IMG/VR virus record: IMGVR_UViG_3300044846_000456
Coordinates: 1-21,659 of that record
Length of the DNA stretch: 21,659 nt
Origin: a virus
Reading direction: 5' to 3' (one strand)
Below, in pieces: positions 1 through 6,152 of the stretch. The translations under genes were made by a program, and so were the position numbers. How positions within the stretch are numbered: the stretch's first letter is position 1; every line of letters begins with the position of its first letter. Under the pieces are notes generated by a model that was given only the letters and a program-made list of their open reading frames with translations, was not told where the DNA came from and did not search any database.

Positions 1-14
1 TTATAAAGAAGAAG

Positions 15-74
15 ATGCAAATAGTTAATATTAGCGAGGTTAAACCAAACCCGAAGAACCCAAGAGTAAATTAG
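15..74 (+). pseudogene. ParB-like N-terminal stub (19 codons)
   Basis: An ATG at 15 opens a 19-codon frame that ends at TAG 72-74 and reads MQIVNISEVKPNPKNPRVN. The pattern VxxIxEVKPNPKNPR is the start of a ParB/Srx-type domain. It parallels the first residues of the next ParB gene (LSELKPAPYNPRQS, from 580), and the DNA is also partly alike. A complete ParB-like domain would continue for roughly 100 residues, so this is only its first helix-turn region. The HNH endonuclease gene begins about 30 nt later. I infer that a ParB-like gene was truncated by arrival of the endonuclease. It could instead be a translated mini-peptide. A second frame from base 2 ends at TAA 26-28 and may be the tail of the preceding gene. 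Confidence 0.55.
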
Positions 75-106
75 GTATATTGGGGGAAAGTATGTATATT
101 TGTATT

Positions 107-583
107 ATGGAAAAACAAATTAAAGGATTTAGCAAATATACGTTTACTGATTGCGGTAAAATATTCGCACTGGATAAAAAAGGCAAACGAGAAATTAAAG
201 GTGCAAAAGATAAAAATGGTTATTTAAAAATAACTTTAGTAAGTGATGACAAAAAGAATTTATATTTTAGAAAACATCGATTAATTGCTGAGGCATTTTT
301 AGGTAAAAGCGATATGCAGGTTAACCATAAAGACGGAAACATCTTAAACAATGAATTAAATAATTTAGAATATGTTACTGCAATGGAAAATCAATCGCAT
401 AGAAGAAAAATGGAAGGTCGTGATGTTGGAGTATGTTGGGCAAAAAAAGAAAACAAATGGAGGGCTTATTTGCAACACAACAAAAAGTGGTATCATTTAG
501 GATTTTATGAAGAAAAACACGAAGCAAAACAAGCATACAATAGAAAATTAAGTGAATTAAATATTACAAATAAATACGCATGA
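107..583 (+). CDS. HNH homing endonuclease with NUMOD4-like and AP2-like domains
   Basis: This is probably a free-standing homing endonuclease of about 158 residues. Three parts are visible in order. An N-terminal NUMOD4-like segment reads IKGFSKYTFTDCGKIFAL. An HNH_3 core follows, with HRLIAEAFL, QVNHKDGNILNNELNNLEY and the final EN..SH element supplying the metal-binding histidines and asparagines. An AP2-like DNA-binding tail holds GVCWAKKENKWRAYL and YHLGFYEEKHEAKQAYN. I chose ATG 107 because the NUMOD4 match starts there. ATG 92 and TTG 80 are in-frame alternatives, and GGGGGAAAG at 82-90 is an unusual purine stretch ahead of ATG 92. The stop overlaps the next start as ATGA at 580-583. 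There is no room for a downstream intron arm, so an intron-encoded origin is unlikely. Such genes spread by cutting phage DNA that lacks them. Confidence 0.88.
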   Translation: MEKQIKGFSKYTFTDCGKIFALDKKGKREIKGAKDKNGYLKITLVSDDKKNLYFRKHRLIAEAFLGKSDMQVNHKDGNILNNELNNLEYVTAMENQSHRRKMEGRDVGVCWAKKENKWRAYLQHNKKWYHLGFYEEKHEAKQAYNRKLSELNITNKYA

Positions 584-1752
584 TAATAGAAAAGAAAAAA
601 TTATCCGAATTAAAACCAGCACCCTACAATCCAAGACAAAGTACAGCAAAACAAGAAAAGCATTTAAAAGCAAGTCTTGAAAAGTTTGGAGTAGTTGAAC
701 CAATTATTTACAATAAGCAAACAGGATATATTGTAGGAGGTCATTTTAGAGTACGTGAGTTAACAAAACTCGGATACAAAGAAGTTGAATGCGTAATAGT
801 AGATTTAAACGAAGAAGATGAACGCGAATTGAATATTCGATTAAACGCAAACACTGGCGAGTGGGATTGGGATAGTTTAGCGAATGAATGGGATGCTGAA
901 AAGTTAGACGATTGGGGATTAGATTTGCCTGTTGATTTAAGCGTTCAAGAAGAATTTGAAGCTGAAGAAGATGATTTTGATGTTCCTGACGGTGGAATTG
1001 AAACGGATATTGTATTAGGGGATTTATTTGAAATAGGTGAACATCGTTTACTTTGTGGGGATAGTACTCAAACGGATACATTTGAAAAGTTAATGCAAGG
1101 AGAGTTAGCTGATATGGTTGTGACAGATCCGCCTTACAATGTAGCGTATGAAGGTAAAACAAAAGATGCTTTAACTATTGAAAACGATTCAATGGGTAAT
1201 GATGACTTTTATAAATTTCTTTATGATTTTTACACAGCACTTTCAACAGCAGTAAAAAAAGGTGGTGCAATATATGTTTGGCACGCTTCTTCTGAAGTAA
1301 TTAATTTTGGTAAAGCAATGGTTGATGCTGGCTGGTTGTTAAAACAACAACTTATATGGGTTAAAAATACAATGGTAATGGGAAGACAAGATTACCAATG
1401 GAAACACGAACCTTGCTTATATGGATGGTTAAAAGGAGATAGTCACAAATGGTATTCTGATAGAAAACAAACAACAGTTATTGAATGGGATAAACCAATG
1501 CGTAATGGAGAACATCCGACAATGAAGCCAATAGGTTTATTTTCTTATCAAATAGAAAACTCTTCTAAAATAGGAGATATTGTAATAGATGCTTTTGGAG
1601 GCAGTGGAACTACTATGGTGGCTTGTGAACAAATAAAACGCAAAGCAAGAATTATTGAATACGACCCTAAATACTGCCAAGTAATTATTGACCGAATGAA
1701 AAAACTCGACCCGAGTTTAGTTATTAAGAAGAACGGAGTTGAAATTAAATAA
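580..1752 (+). CDS. ParB-like domain fused to a beta-class DNA methyltransferase
   Basis: This 390-residue protein joins two domains. Residues 1-115 form a ParB/Srx-like nuclease-fold domain with KPAPYNPRQ near 12-20 and the conserved VGGHFRVREL at 52-61. Residues 140-390 form an S-adenosylmethionine-dependent DNA methylase. Catalytic motif IV is DPPY at 183-186, HPTMKP is at 312-317, and the SAM-binding DAFGGSGTT is at 337-345. DPPY before the FGGSG motif is the beta-class order, used by N6-adenine and N4-cytosine methylases, and DPPY suits either target base. The fusion is common in phages and prophages. It probably marks phage DNA against host restriction, but no cognate restriction gene is visible. 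Its sequence specificity cannot be read from the window. Its ATGA overlap with the endonuclease implies translational coupling. Confidence 0.93.
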   Translation: MIIEKKKLSELKPAPYNPRQSTAKQEKHLKASLEKFGVVEPIIYNKQTGYIVGGHFRVRELTKLGYKEVECVIVDLNEEDERELNIRLNANTGEWDWDSLANEWDAEKLDDWGLDLPVDLSVQEEFEAEEDDFDVPDGGIETDIVLGDLFEIGEHRLLCGDSTQTDTFEKLMQGELADMVVTDPPYNVAYEGKTKDALTIENDSMGNDDFYKFLYDFYTALSTAVKKGGAIYVWHASSEVINFGKAMVDAGWLLKQQLIWVKNTMVMGRQDYQWKHEPCLYGWLKGDSHKWYSDRKQTTVIEWDKPMRNGEHPTMKPIGLFSYQIENSSKIGDIVIDAFGGSGTTMVACEQIKRKARIIEYDPKYCQVIIDRMKKLDPSLVIKKNGVEIK

Positions 1753-1770
1753 CACCGAAAAAACACCGAA

Positions 1771-2106
1771 ATGGCAAAAGAAGATAATTTAAAACCAGCT
1801 TGGGACAAAGGCGAAAGCGGCAACCCTAACGGAAGACCAAAAGGTGCAAAGAATAGAAGCACAATAGCAAAGTACTGGCTGGAGGTAAATCAAAAGCTAA
1901 AAAACCCTTTAACGGGTGCTGAAGAAACAATGAGTCAAGAAGATTTAATGACTTTGGCACTTATTAAAAAAGCACGTGAAGGAGATGTTTCAGCATATAA
2001 GGCTTTAATGGATAGTGGTTACGGTGCGCCATTACAACAAATTGAACAAACGATTTTAGAACAACCAATATTTCCTGATGTTTCTGCGGACGACTTCGAC
2101 GAATAA
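1771..2106 (+). CDS. DUF5681 protein, probable small terminase subunit
   Basis: This 111-residue protein carries the glycine-rich basic motif GESGNPNGRPKGAKNRS at residues 14-30, which is the hallmark of the DUF5681 family. Phage members lie directly before the large terminase, as here. A helical stretch follows (LMTLALIKKAREGDVSAYKALMDSGYGAP), and the C-terminus is acidic (DVSADDFDE). The last 29 nt overlap the start of the large terminase gene in another frame, so the two are probably co-translated. I infer that it recognises phage DNA and recruits the large terminase. The neighbourhood and family habit support this, but a helix-turn-helix is not obvious by eye. An A-rich leader replaces a Shine-Dalgarno site. 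Confidence 0.72.
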   Translation: MAKEDNLKPAWDKGESGNPNGRPKGAKNRSTIAKYWLEVNQKLKNPLTGAEETMSQEDLMTLALIKKAREGDVSAYKALMDSGYGAPLQQIEQTILEQPIFPDVSADDFDE

Positions 2107-3238
2107 AATACTTAAACTTAAAAAGCGAGTTCGTATTATTCAGGGTGGCACAAGTGCTGCCAAGACGTACGGTATATTATCCGTTTTAATAGCGCGTGCT
2201 TCTGCAATACACGGACTTGAAGTTAGCGTAGTTGCTGAAAGTATTCCGCATTTACGTAGGGGTGCTTTAAAAGACTTTATTAAGCTCATGAAGTGGATGA
2301 ATAAATGGCACGAAAACCAATTTAACAAATCGTTATTAACCTATCAATTTTTAAACGGAAGCAACTTTGAATTTTTTAGCGCTGATGACAGTTCTAAATT
2401 AAGGGGTGCAAGGCGTGATGTTCTATATATAAACGAATGTAATAACGTAACCTTTGAAAGTTATAACGAGTTAGCAATACGTACAAAGAAAGCTATCTAT
2501 TTAGACTTCAACCCGGCAAATGAGTTTTGGGTACATACGGAACTAAAAGACGAAGCTGATTCCGATTTCTTAATTCTCACGTATAAGGACAACGAAGCAC
2601 TCGATAATAGTATTGTTCAACAAATAGAAAAGAATCGTTTAAAAGCGGAAACAAGCGCATATTGGAGTAACTGGTGGCGTGTGTATGGATTAGGCGAAAT
2701 AGGAATGCTTGAGGGCGTTATATTTAGTAACTGGAAAACAATCGACACACTACCGAAAGACGCTAAATTAATAGGTATTGGATTAGACTTTGGATACACA
2801 AACGATCCAACTGCAATAATAGAAATATACAATTACAACGGTACACGAATATTAAACGAACTGAAGTATCAAACTGGTATGTTAAATTCAGATATTGCAA
2901 AAGAACTACCAAAACACGTACCCGTATATGCTGATTCAAGCGAGCCTAAAAGTATTGAAGAAATAAAACGCTACGGAATAACAATTAAAGGCGTTACAAA
3001 GGGCAAGGATTCAATTAACTACGGAATAGATGTAATGCAACGCCAAGAATATTTAGTTACGTCTAACAGCGTTAATTTGATTAAAGAGTTACGTGCTTAC
3101 TGTTGGGATACTGATAAAGCGGGAACACGTTTAAACAAGCCTATTGACACGAATAATCACGCTATTGATGCGCTACGATACCACGAAATGGAAACTTTAG
3201 GAATGAATAGTAACTACGGTAAGTACCATATTTGGTAA
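2078..3238 (+). CDS. terL: Phage terminase large subunit (PBSX/Terminase_3 type)
   Basis: This 386-residue protein is the ATP-driven DNA-packaging motor and headful or cos nuclease. The N-terminal ATPase has a Walker A-like loop QGGTSAAKT at residues 22-30 and a Walker B segment VLYINEC at 115-121, whose acidic residue is E120. The C-terminal RNase H-like nuclease shows the expected acidic series: D237 in GLDFGYTNDPT, D286 in VYADSSEP and D364 in HAIDALRY. The length is slightly short for the family but both domains look complete. The start at ATG 2078 overlaps the small subunit gene and gives the leader TTSTNKILKLKKRVR, which fits homologues known for this class. It is the last gene before a 114-nt gap, and no portal gene follows, which is unusual. 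Confidence 0.96.
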   Translation: MFLRTTSTNKILKLKKRVRIIQGGTSAAKTYGILSVLIARASAIHGLEVSVVAESIPHLRRGALKDFIKLMKWMNKWHENQFNKSLLTYQFLNGSNFEFFSADDSSKLRGARRDVLYINECNNVTFESYNELAIRTKKAIYLDFNPANEFWVHTELKDEADSDFLILTYKDNEALDNSIVQQIEKNRLKAETSAYWSNWWRVYGLGEIGMLEGVIFSNWKTIDTLPKDAKLIGIGLDFGYTNDPTAIIEIYNYNGTRILNELKYQTGMLNSDIAKELPKHVPVYADSSEPKSIEEIKRYGITIKGVTKGKDSINYGIDVMQRQEYLVTSNSVNLIKELRAYCWDTDKAGTRLNKPIDTNNHAIDALRYHEMETLGMNSNYGKYHIW

Positions 3239-3352
3239 ATAAATAATAGTTCGCACCCGTTCAAGTATGCAAATAATGTGCAAATACCTTTTTGCTAACG
3301 TCAGCAAAATGCTACATACTACAAAAACACGAATAAAAAGTTAATTAATAAG
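3239..3352. other. Intergenic region with iteron-like GCAAA boxes and a near-palindrome
   Basis: This 114-nt gap has no convincing gene. TGCAAATA occurs at 3268-3275 and 3279-3286, exactly 11 nt apart (one helical turn). A third GCAAA is at 3304-3308 and an inverted TTTGC at 3291-3295. TTTTGCTAACGTCAGCAAAA at 3290-3309 is a 20-bp palindrome with a single mismatched pair. GCAAA at 3280-3284 could instead pair with TTTGC at 3291-3295, so two hairpins compete. No T-run follows, so a terminator is unlikely, and I see no TAnnTTTG promoter. The place next to the terminases makes a packaging or regulator-binding site possible. Confidence 0.45.
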
Positions 3353-4078
3353 ATGAAAACAGAAATTGTAATACCTACTTCATTAAGTGAAATACCTTTA
3401 AAGAGCTATCAGGAATTTATGAAGGTAGTTGAAAAATCAAATGACGAAGAATTTATAGGTCAAAAGACTATCGAAATATTCTGTGGTTTAAAAATGAAAG
3501 ACGTAGTTAAAGTAAAATGGAGCGACGTTAAAAGTTTGACCCTACATTTAAACGAAATATTCAAAGCGAAGCCTAAATTTCAAGCTACATTTAAAATAGA
3601 AAATACTGAATTTGGTTTTATACCTAATCTGGAGGATATGACTTTCGGAGAATATATAGATTTAGAAAGTAATATTTCAAGCGTAGAAACTTTTCACAAA
3701 GCGATGGCTGTAATGTACCGACCTATTACAAAGAAAGTAAAAGACCGATACGAAATATTCGAGTACACTGGCACGGATGAATTTAGCGATGTTATGAAGT
3801 ACGCTTCGCTGGATGTTGTCTTAGGTGCAACGGTTTTTTTTTCGACTTTAGGAAGCGACTTAGTACAACATACGCTTACCTCTTTGGAGAAGGAAATACA
3901 GAAGAATCCGAAGATAATGACTTTAGCGAAAGAACGCAATTTAATAAACGATGGGGATGGTACAATTCAATCTATGCGCTTTCTCAAGGAGACGTTACAA
4001 AGTTTGATGAAGTTACCCGACTGGGAGTTAGAAAGTGTCTTACCTACCTCACTTATGAAAGACAAAAAAGAGAAATAG
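3353..4078 (+). CDS. Tail assembly chaperone, zero-frame (G-like) product
   Basis: This is the 241-residue unshifted product. It has no signal peptide or membrane segment and is mixed alpha/beta, with a helical second half. Codons 161-163 (V-F-F) sit in a T9 run at 3834-3842, where the reading frame can slip by -1 into a second open frame (see 3841-4116). The zero-frame tail after the slip (STLGSDLVQ... to DKKEK) is itself a plausible helical sequence, so both products are likely made. In lambda the analogous G and GT proteins coat the tape measure and recruit tube subunits. Here the gene follows the large terminase and lies about 4.6 kb before the tape measure. The assignment rests on the overlapping WGWY-type frame and the tail context; the N-terminal half alone is not diagnostic. 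Confidence 0.65.
   Translation: MKTEIVIPTSLSEIPLKSYQEFMKVVEKSNDEEFIGQKTIEIFCGLKMKDVVKVKWSDVKSLTLHLNEIFKAKPKFQATFKIENTEFGFIPNLEDMTFGEYIDLESNISSVETFHKAMAVMYRPITKKVKDRYEIFEYTGTDEFSDVMKYASLDVVLGATVFFSTLGSDLVQHTLTSLEKEIQKNPKIMTLAKERNLINDGDGTIQSMRFLKETLQSLMKLPDWELESVLPTSLMKDKKEK
3834..3842 (+). other. Candidate -1 ribosomal frameshift site (T9 run)
   Basis: Nine T residues are read in zero frame as G-GTT-TTT-TTT-TCG. Bases 3835-3841 form the heptamer T TTT TTT, a textbook X XXY YYZ -1 slip site. The downstream stretch 3851-3857 (GGAAGCG) can pair with 3873-3880 (CGCTTaCC, one bulged A). This starts eight nucleotides after the run, a normal distance for a stimulatory hairpin. RNA polymerase slippage on T9 would give the same result by another route. 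Confidence 0.7.
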
Positions 4079-4116
4079 AAGAAAGAGAATTAAAAAAAAT
4101 ACAAAGGCATGGCTAA
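3841..4116 (+). CDS. Tail assembly chaperone, -1 frame extension (T-like part of G-T fusion)
   Basis: The -1 frame is open from 3787 to TAA 4114-4116 and has no ATG, GTG or TTG that could start it, so it needs a frameshift from the upstream frame. After slipping at T9 it adds 91 residues and gives a fusion of about 254 residues. It contains RWGWYNSIYALSQGDVTKFD and then CLTYLTYERQKREIEE. I recognise this WGWY..IY.L..GD....D.V pattern from small tail-assembly proteins of phages in this lineage. The extension shares 3841-4078 with the unshifted frame, so about 237 nt are dual-coding. Codons rare elsewhere in the window (CTC, GAG, ACC, CCC) cluster there, as expected under two-frame constraint. 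Its end overlaps the start of the next gene (4109). Confidence 0.72.
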   Translation, partial: FDFRKRLSTTYAYLFGEGNTEESEDNDFSERTQFNKRWGWYNSIYALSQGDVTKFDEVTRLGVRKCLTYLTYERQKREIEERELKKIQRHG

Positions 4117-4564
4117 TTATTACACTGTTTTAGATACGTTAAAAACAAACTTAGAAAACGATCCATTTGTAAACACGGTTACTCAAGGCGATATTTTTGC
4201 GGTCGATTTGGCAAAGCAAACAATATTTCCTTTAGTTCATATTATAGTAAATAACGCAACTTTTGAAAGTAACATAATTCGTTTTAACGTGAGTTTGATG
4301 GCAATGGATATTGTGAACAAATCAAAAGACGAAGATACGGATATATTTAACGGAAACGACAACGAAATATATGTATTAAATACTATGCTTTCAGTTCTAA
4401 ATAGATTGTACGAAGAACTACGAAGGGGTGATTTATTTACTGATGCTTTTCAAGTAGACGGTAACCCAACCTTAGAAGCGTTTGCTGAACGGTTTGAAAA
4501 CTATTTAGCTGGTTGGACTATGACGTTCGATATTTTAGTTCCTAACGAAATGACTGTTTGTTAA
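4109..4564 (+). CDS. Putative tail completion/terminator protein
   Basis: This 151-residue protein has no diagnostic motif. It begins with an amphipathic helix (YYTVLDTLKTNLENDPFVNTV), continues through beta-type segments (IFPLVHIIVNNATFE, NIIRFNVSLMAMDIV), then a helix (NTMLSVLNRLYEELRRGDL), and ends with strands (LAGWTMTFDILVPN). This helix-strand-helix-strand order and length resemble tail-terminator and completion proteins of the lambda gpU/SPP1 gp17 type. It sits between the chaperone and an HK97 gp10-like gene, which is the usual neck neighbourhood. Its ATG overlaps the stop of the frameshifted chaperone and its TAA overlaps the next ATG (TAATG). The role is inferred from context and pattern. 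Confidence 0.5.
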   Translation: MANYYTVLDTLKTNLENDPFVNTVTQGDIFAVDLAKQTIFPLVHIIVNNATFESNIIRFNVSLMAMDIVNKSKDEDTDIFNGNDNEIYVLNTMLSVLNRLYEELRRGDLFTDAFQVDGNPTLEAFAERFENYLAGWTMTFDILVPNEMTVC

Positions 4565-5079
4565 TGAGTGAAAGATTAAAAGCATTAGAAAAGTTTCGTG
4601 ATTTAGTAGTAGCTGAAGCAAAAGCTGAACTGCAAAGATTAGGCAAAGATAGCAGCGGTAAATTAAGAAATTCAATTAAAGGCGAAGTAAAAGAAATGCC
4701 TAACTCGATCGGTGTATATTTTGAAATGGAGCCTTACGGAAATTTTCAAGACAAAGGGGTTTCAGGTGTTAAACAAAAATTTGATACACCGTATTCTTAT
4801 AAAACTAAAATGCCGCCGCCGAGTGCGTTCGATAAATGGATCGTTCGCAAAGGAATAGCGCCACGAAGCGCAACGGGTAAATTTCAAAGCAGAAAAGGAT
4901 TACAATTTGCAATTGCTAAAAGTGTATTCAAATACGGAATAAGACCAAGTTTATTTTTTACTAAGCCATTTGAAGCAGCCTACAAAACTTTACCTGATAC
5001 GTTAATAGATAAATACGGATTAGATGCCGAACAACTGTTAAACGAAATATTAGACCAAAATTTAAAGAATATAAAATGA
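4564..5079 (+). CDS. HK97 gp10-like neck/tail protein
   Basis: This is a 171-residue basic protein. After an N-terminal helix rich in Lys and Glu come strands around SGKLRNSIKGEVKEM and IGVYFEMEPYGNFQDKGVSG, then a variable loop rich in Pro and Lys, and a final helix (LPDTLIDKYGLDAEQLLNEI). The Y-x-x-F/Y-x-(D/E)-x-G element and its position resemble the HK97 gp10 family, which sits at the head-tail joint or tail top. I use ATG 4564 because it overlaps the upstream stop as TAATG; a TTG at 4558 would add only two residues. Its stop overlaps the next start as ATGA. Confidence 0.68.
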   Translation: MSERLKALEKFRDLVVAEAKAELQRLGKDSSGKLRNSIKGEVKEMPNSIGVYFEMEPYGNFQDKGVSGVKQKFDTPYSYKTKMPPPSAFDKWIVRKGIAPRSATGKFQSRKGLQFAIAKSVFKYGIRPSLFFTKPFEAAYKTLPDTLIDKYGLDAEQLLNEILDQNLKNIK

Positions 5080-6152
5080 GTATTTTTGCACGTTCACCTT
5101 ATATAGTAGAAATATCCGAAACGGGACAAGACGGTTCTAAGTTAGAAGTATTTATTTGGAACGGTACCGGGAGCGCACCAGCTTCACCAAGTTACACTTT
5201 AAGTAAATTAATACCAGCTTCAAACAACGTAAAGACGTATTATAATATCAGTCCGTATATTCGTGAGTATATCAGTTGGAATACAAGACAAGAAATTTAT
5301 AATACTTTTCCAGCAAGTCAAACTACGCAATGGTGTAACGTTCAACTAAAAAGATACAAATTAGACGGTGGTGTTTATACGCTATTAAGTACGAATTCAT
5401 ATGTAGCTTACGACGGTTTTGGGTGGTATGAAGAAGGGTACAATTACACACCTACCTACGATATACTACACGACGAGGGTACGTTTTTCTATTACTACGA
5501 TGGCACGAATCCAAGTTCAAATTCAAGTAGAAGGGCGGGGCATATAATGGTTAAAACTGCGACAAGCTACAAAGCAAAATATACTAACTTAGCAACGGCT
5601 GCTACATTCACACAAAACTTAACAAACAATTCTATTTTAGACGTACCGAGGGTATATGAAAATTATTACGCTGCTGGAAATAAGTTAGAGATAATTATAA
5701 ATATTTTAGGTAGTGATGTTACTGTTTGGACAGGTTATTTTAAACCTTTCGAGCTATGCCGCTATACAGCCGTTTTGTGCGACTTTGTAAACAAATACGG
5801 TAGTTGGCAAAGGACGTGGTTTTTCGCAGCGTCTAACGATACATTCAGCGTTGAAAATACGGAATACAATTTAATGCAGTCAACGTTTCCTAACTACAAT
5901 ACTTTAGAAGGTCAAAGAAAGGTATTTAACACAACAGCCAAACGTAGTATTAAAGTAAATACGGATTGGGTAACTGAAAGCTATAACGATTTGCTGGAGC
6001 AATTAATGACAAGCGAACGAATATTACTAAACAGTTTACCTGTTAAGATTAACACGAAGTCAACGGAGCTATTCAAGAATATAAATCAAAAAATGATTAA
6101 CTATTCTTTGGAGTTTGATTTTGCTTTCAATGCTATTAACAACGTAATATGA
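5076..6152 (+). CDS. Tail structural protein, function unknown
   Basis: This 358-residue protein is beta-rich and aromatic-rich. Its N-terminal part begins ARSPYIVEI and includes NISPYIREYISWNTRQ. Its middle contains FFYYYDGTNPSSNSSRR, a Tyr/Ser/Asn-rich loop. The C-terminal half (TAVLCDFVNKYGSWQRTWFF, then FNTTAKRSIKVNTDWVTESY) resembles a conserved protein that I recall from flavobacterial phages, where it has no firm function. It is ATGA-coupled on both sides and pairs with the 788-residue protein after it. Being placed before the tape measure with other tail genes suggests a distal-tail or baseplate component. No catalytic motif, signal peptide or membrane segment is visible. Confidence 0.6.
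   Translation: MSIFARSPYIVEISETGQDGSKLEVFIWNGTGSAPASPSYTLSKLIPASNNVKTYYNISPYIREYISWNTRQEIYNTFPASQTTQWCNVQLKRYKLDGGVYTLLSTNSYVAYDGFGWYEEGYNYTPTYDILHDEGTFFYYYDGTNPSSNSSRRAGHIMVKTATSYKAKYTNLATAATFTQNLTNNSILDVPRVYENYYAAGNKLEIIINILGSDVTVWTGYFKPFELCRYTAVLCDFVNKYGSWQRTWFFAASNDTFSVENTEYNLMQSTFPNYNTLEGQRKVFNTTAKRSIKVNTDWVTESYNDLLEQLMTSERILLNSLPVKINTKSTELFKNINQKMINYSLEFDFAFNAINNVI

Noticed and set aside
1-583. Group I or II intron carrying the HNH endonuclease
   Set aside because: The endonuclease stop overlaps the next start (ATGA), leaving no downstream intron arm, and no exon continuation of the stub exists after it.
746-1162. Minus-strand frame opposite the methylase (138 codons)
   Set aside because: It lies wholly within a clear + strand gene and its composition is low-complexity Leu/Gln/His as expected of a shadow.
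3281-3295. TACCTTTTTG as a promoter -7 box
   Set aside because: The T-run is two bases too long for TAnnTTTG and there is no matching -33 TTG.
3834-3842. T9 run as a sequencing error
   Set aside because: Both frames stay open for more than 230 nt beyond the run, and the -1 frame carries a recognisable motif and codon bias; a simple error would leave only one meaningful frame.
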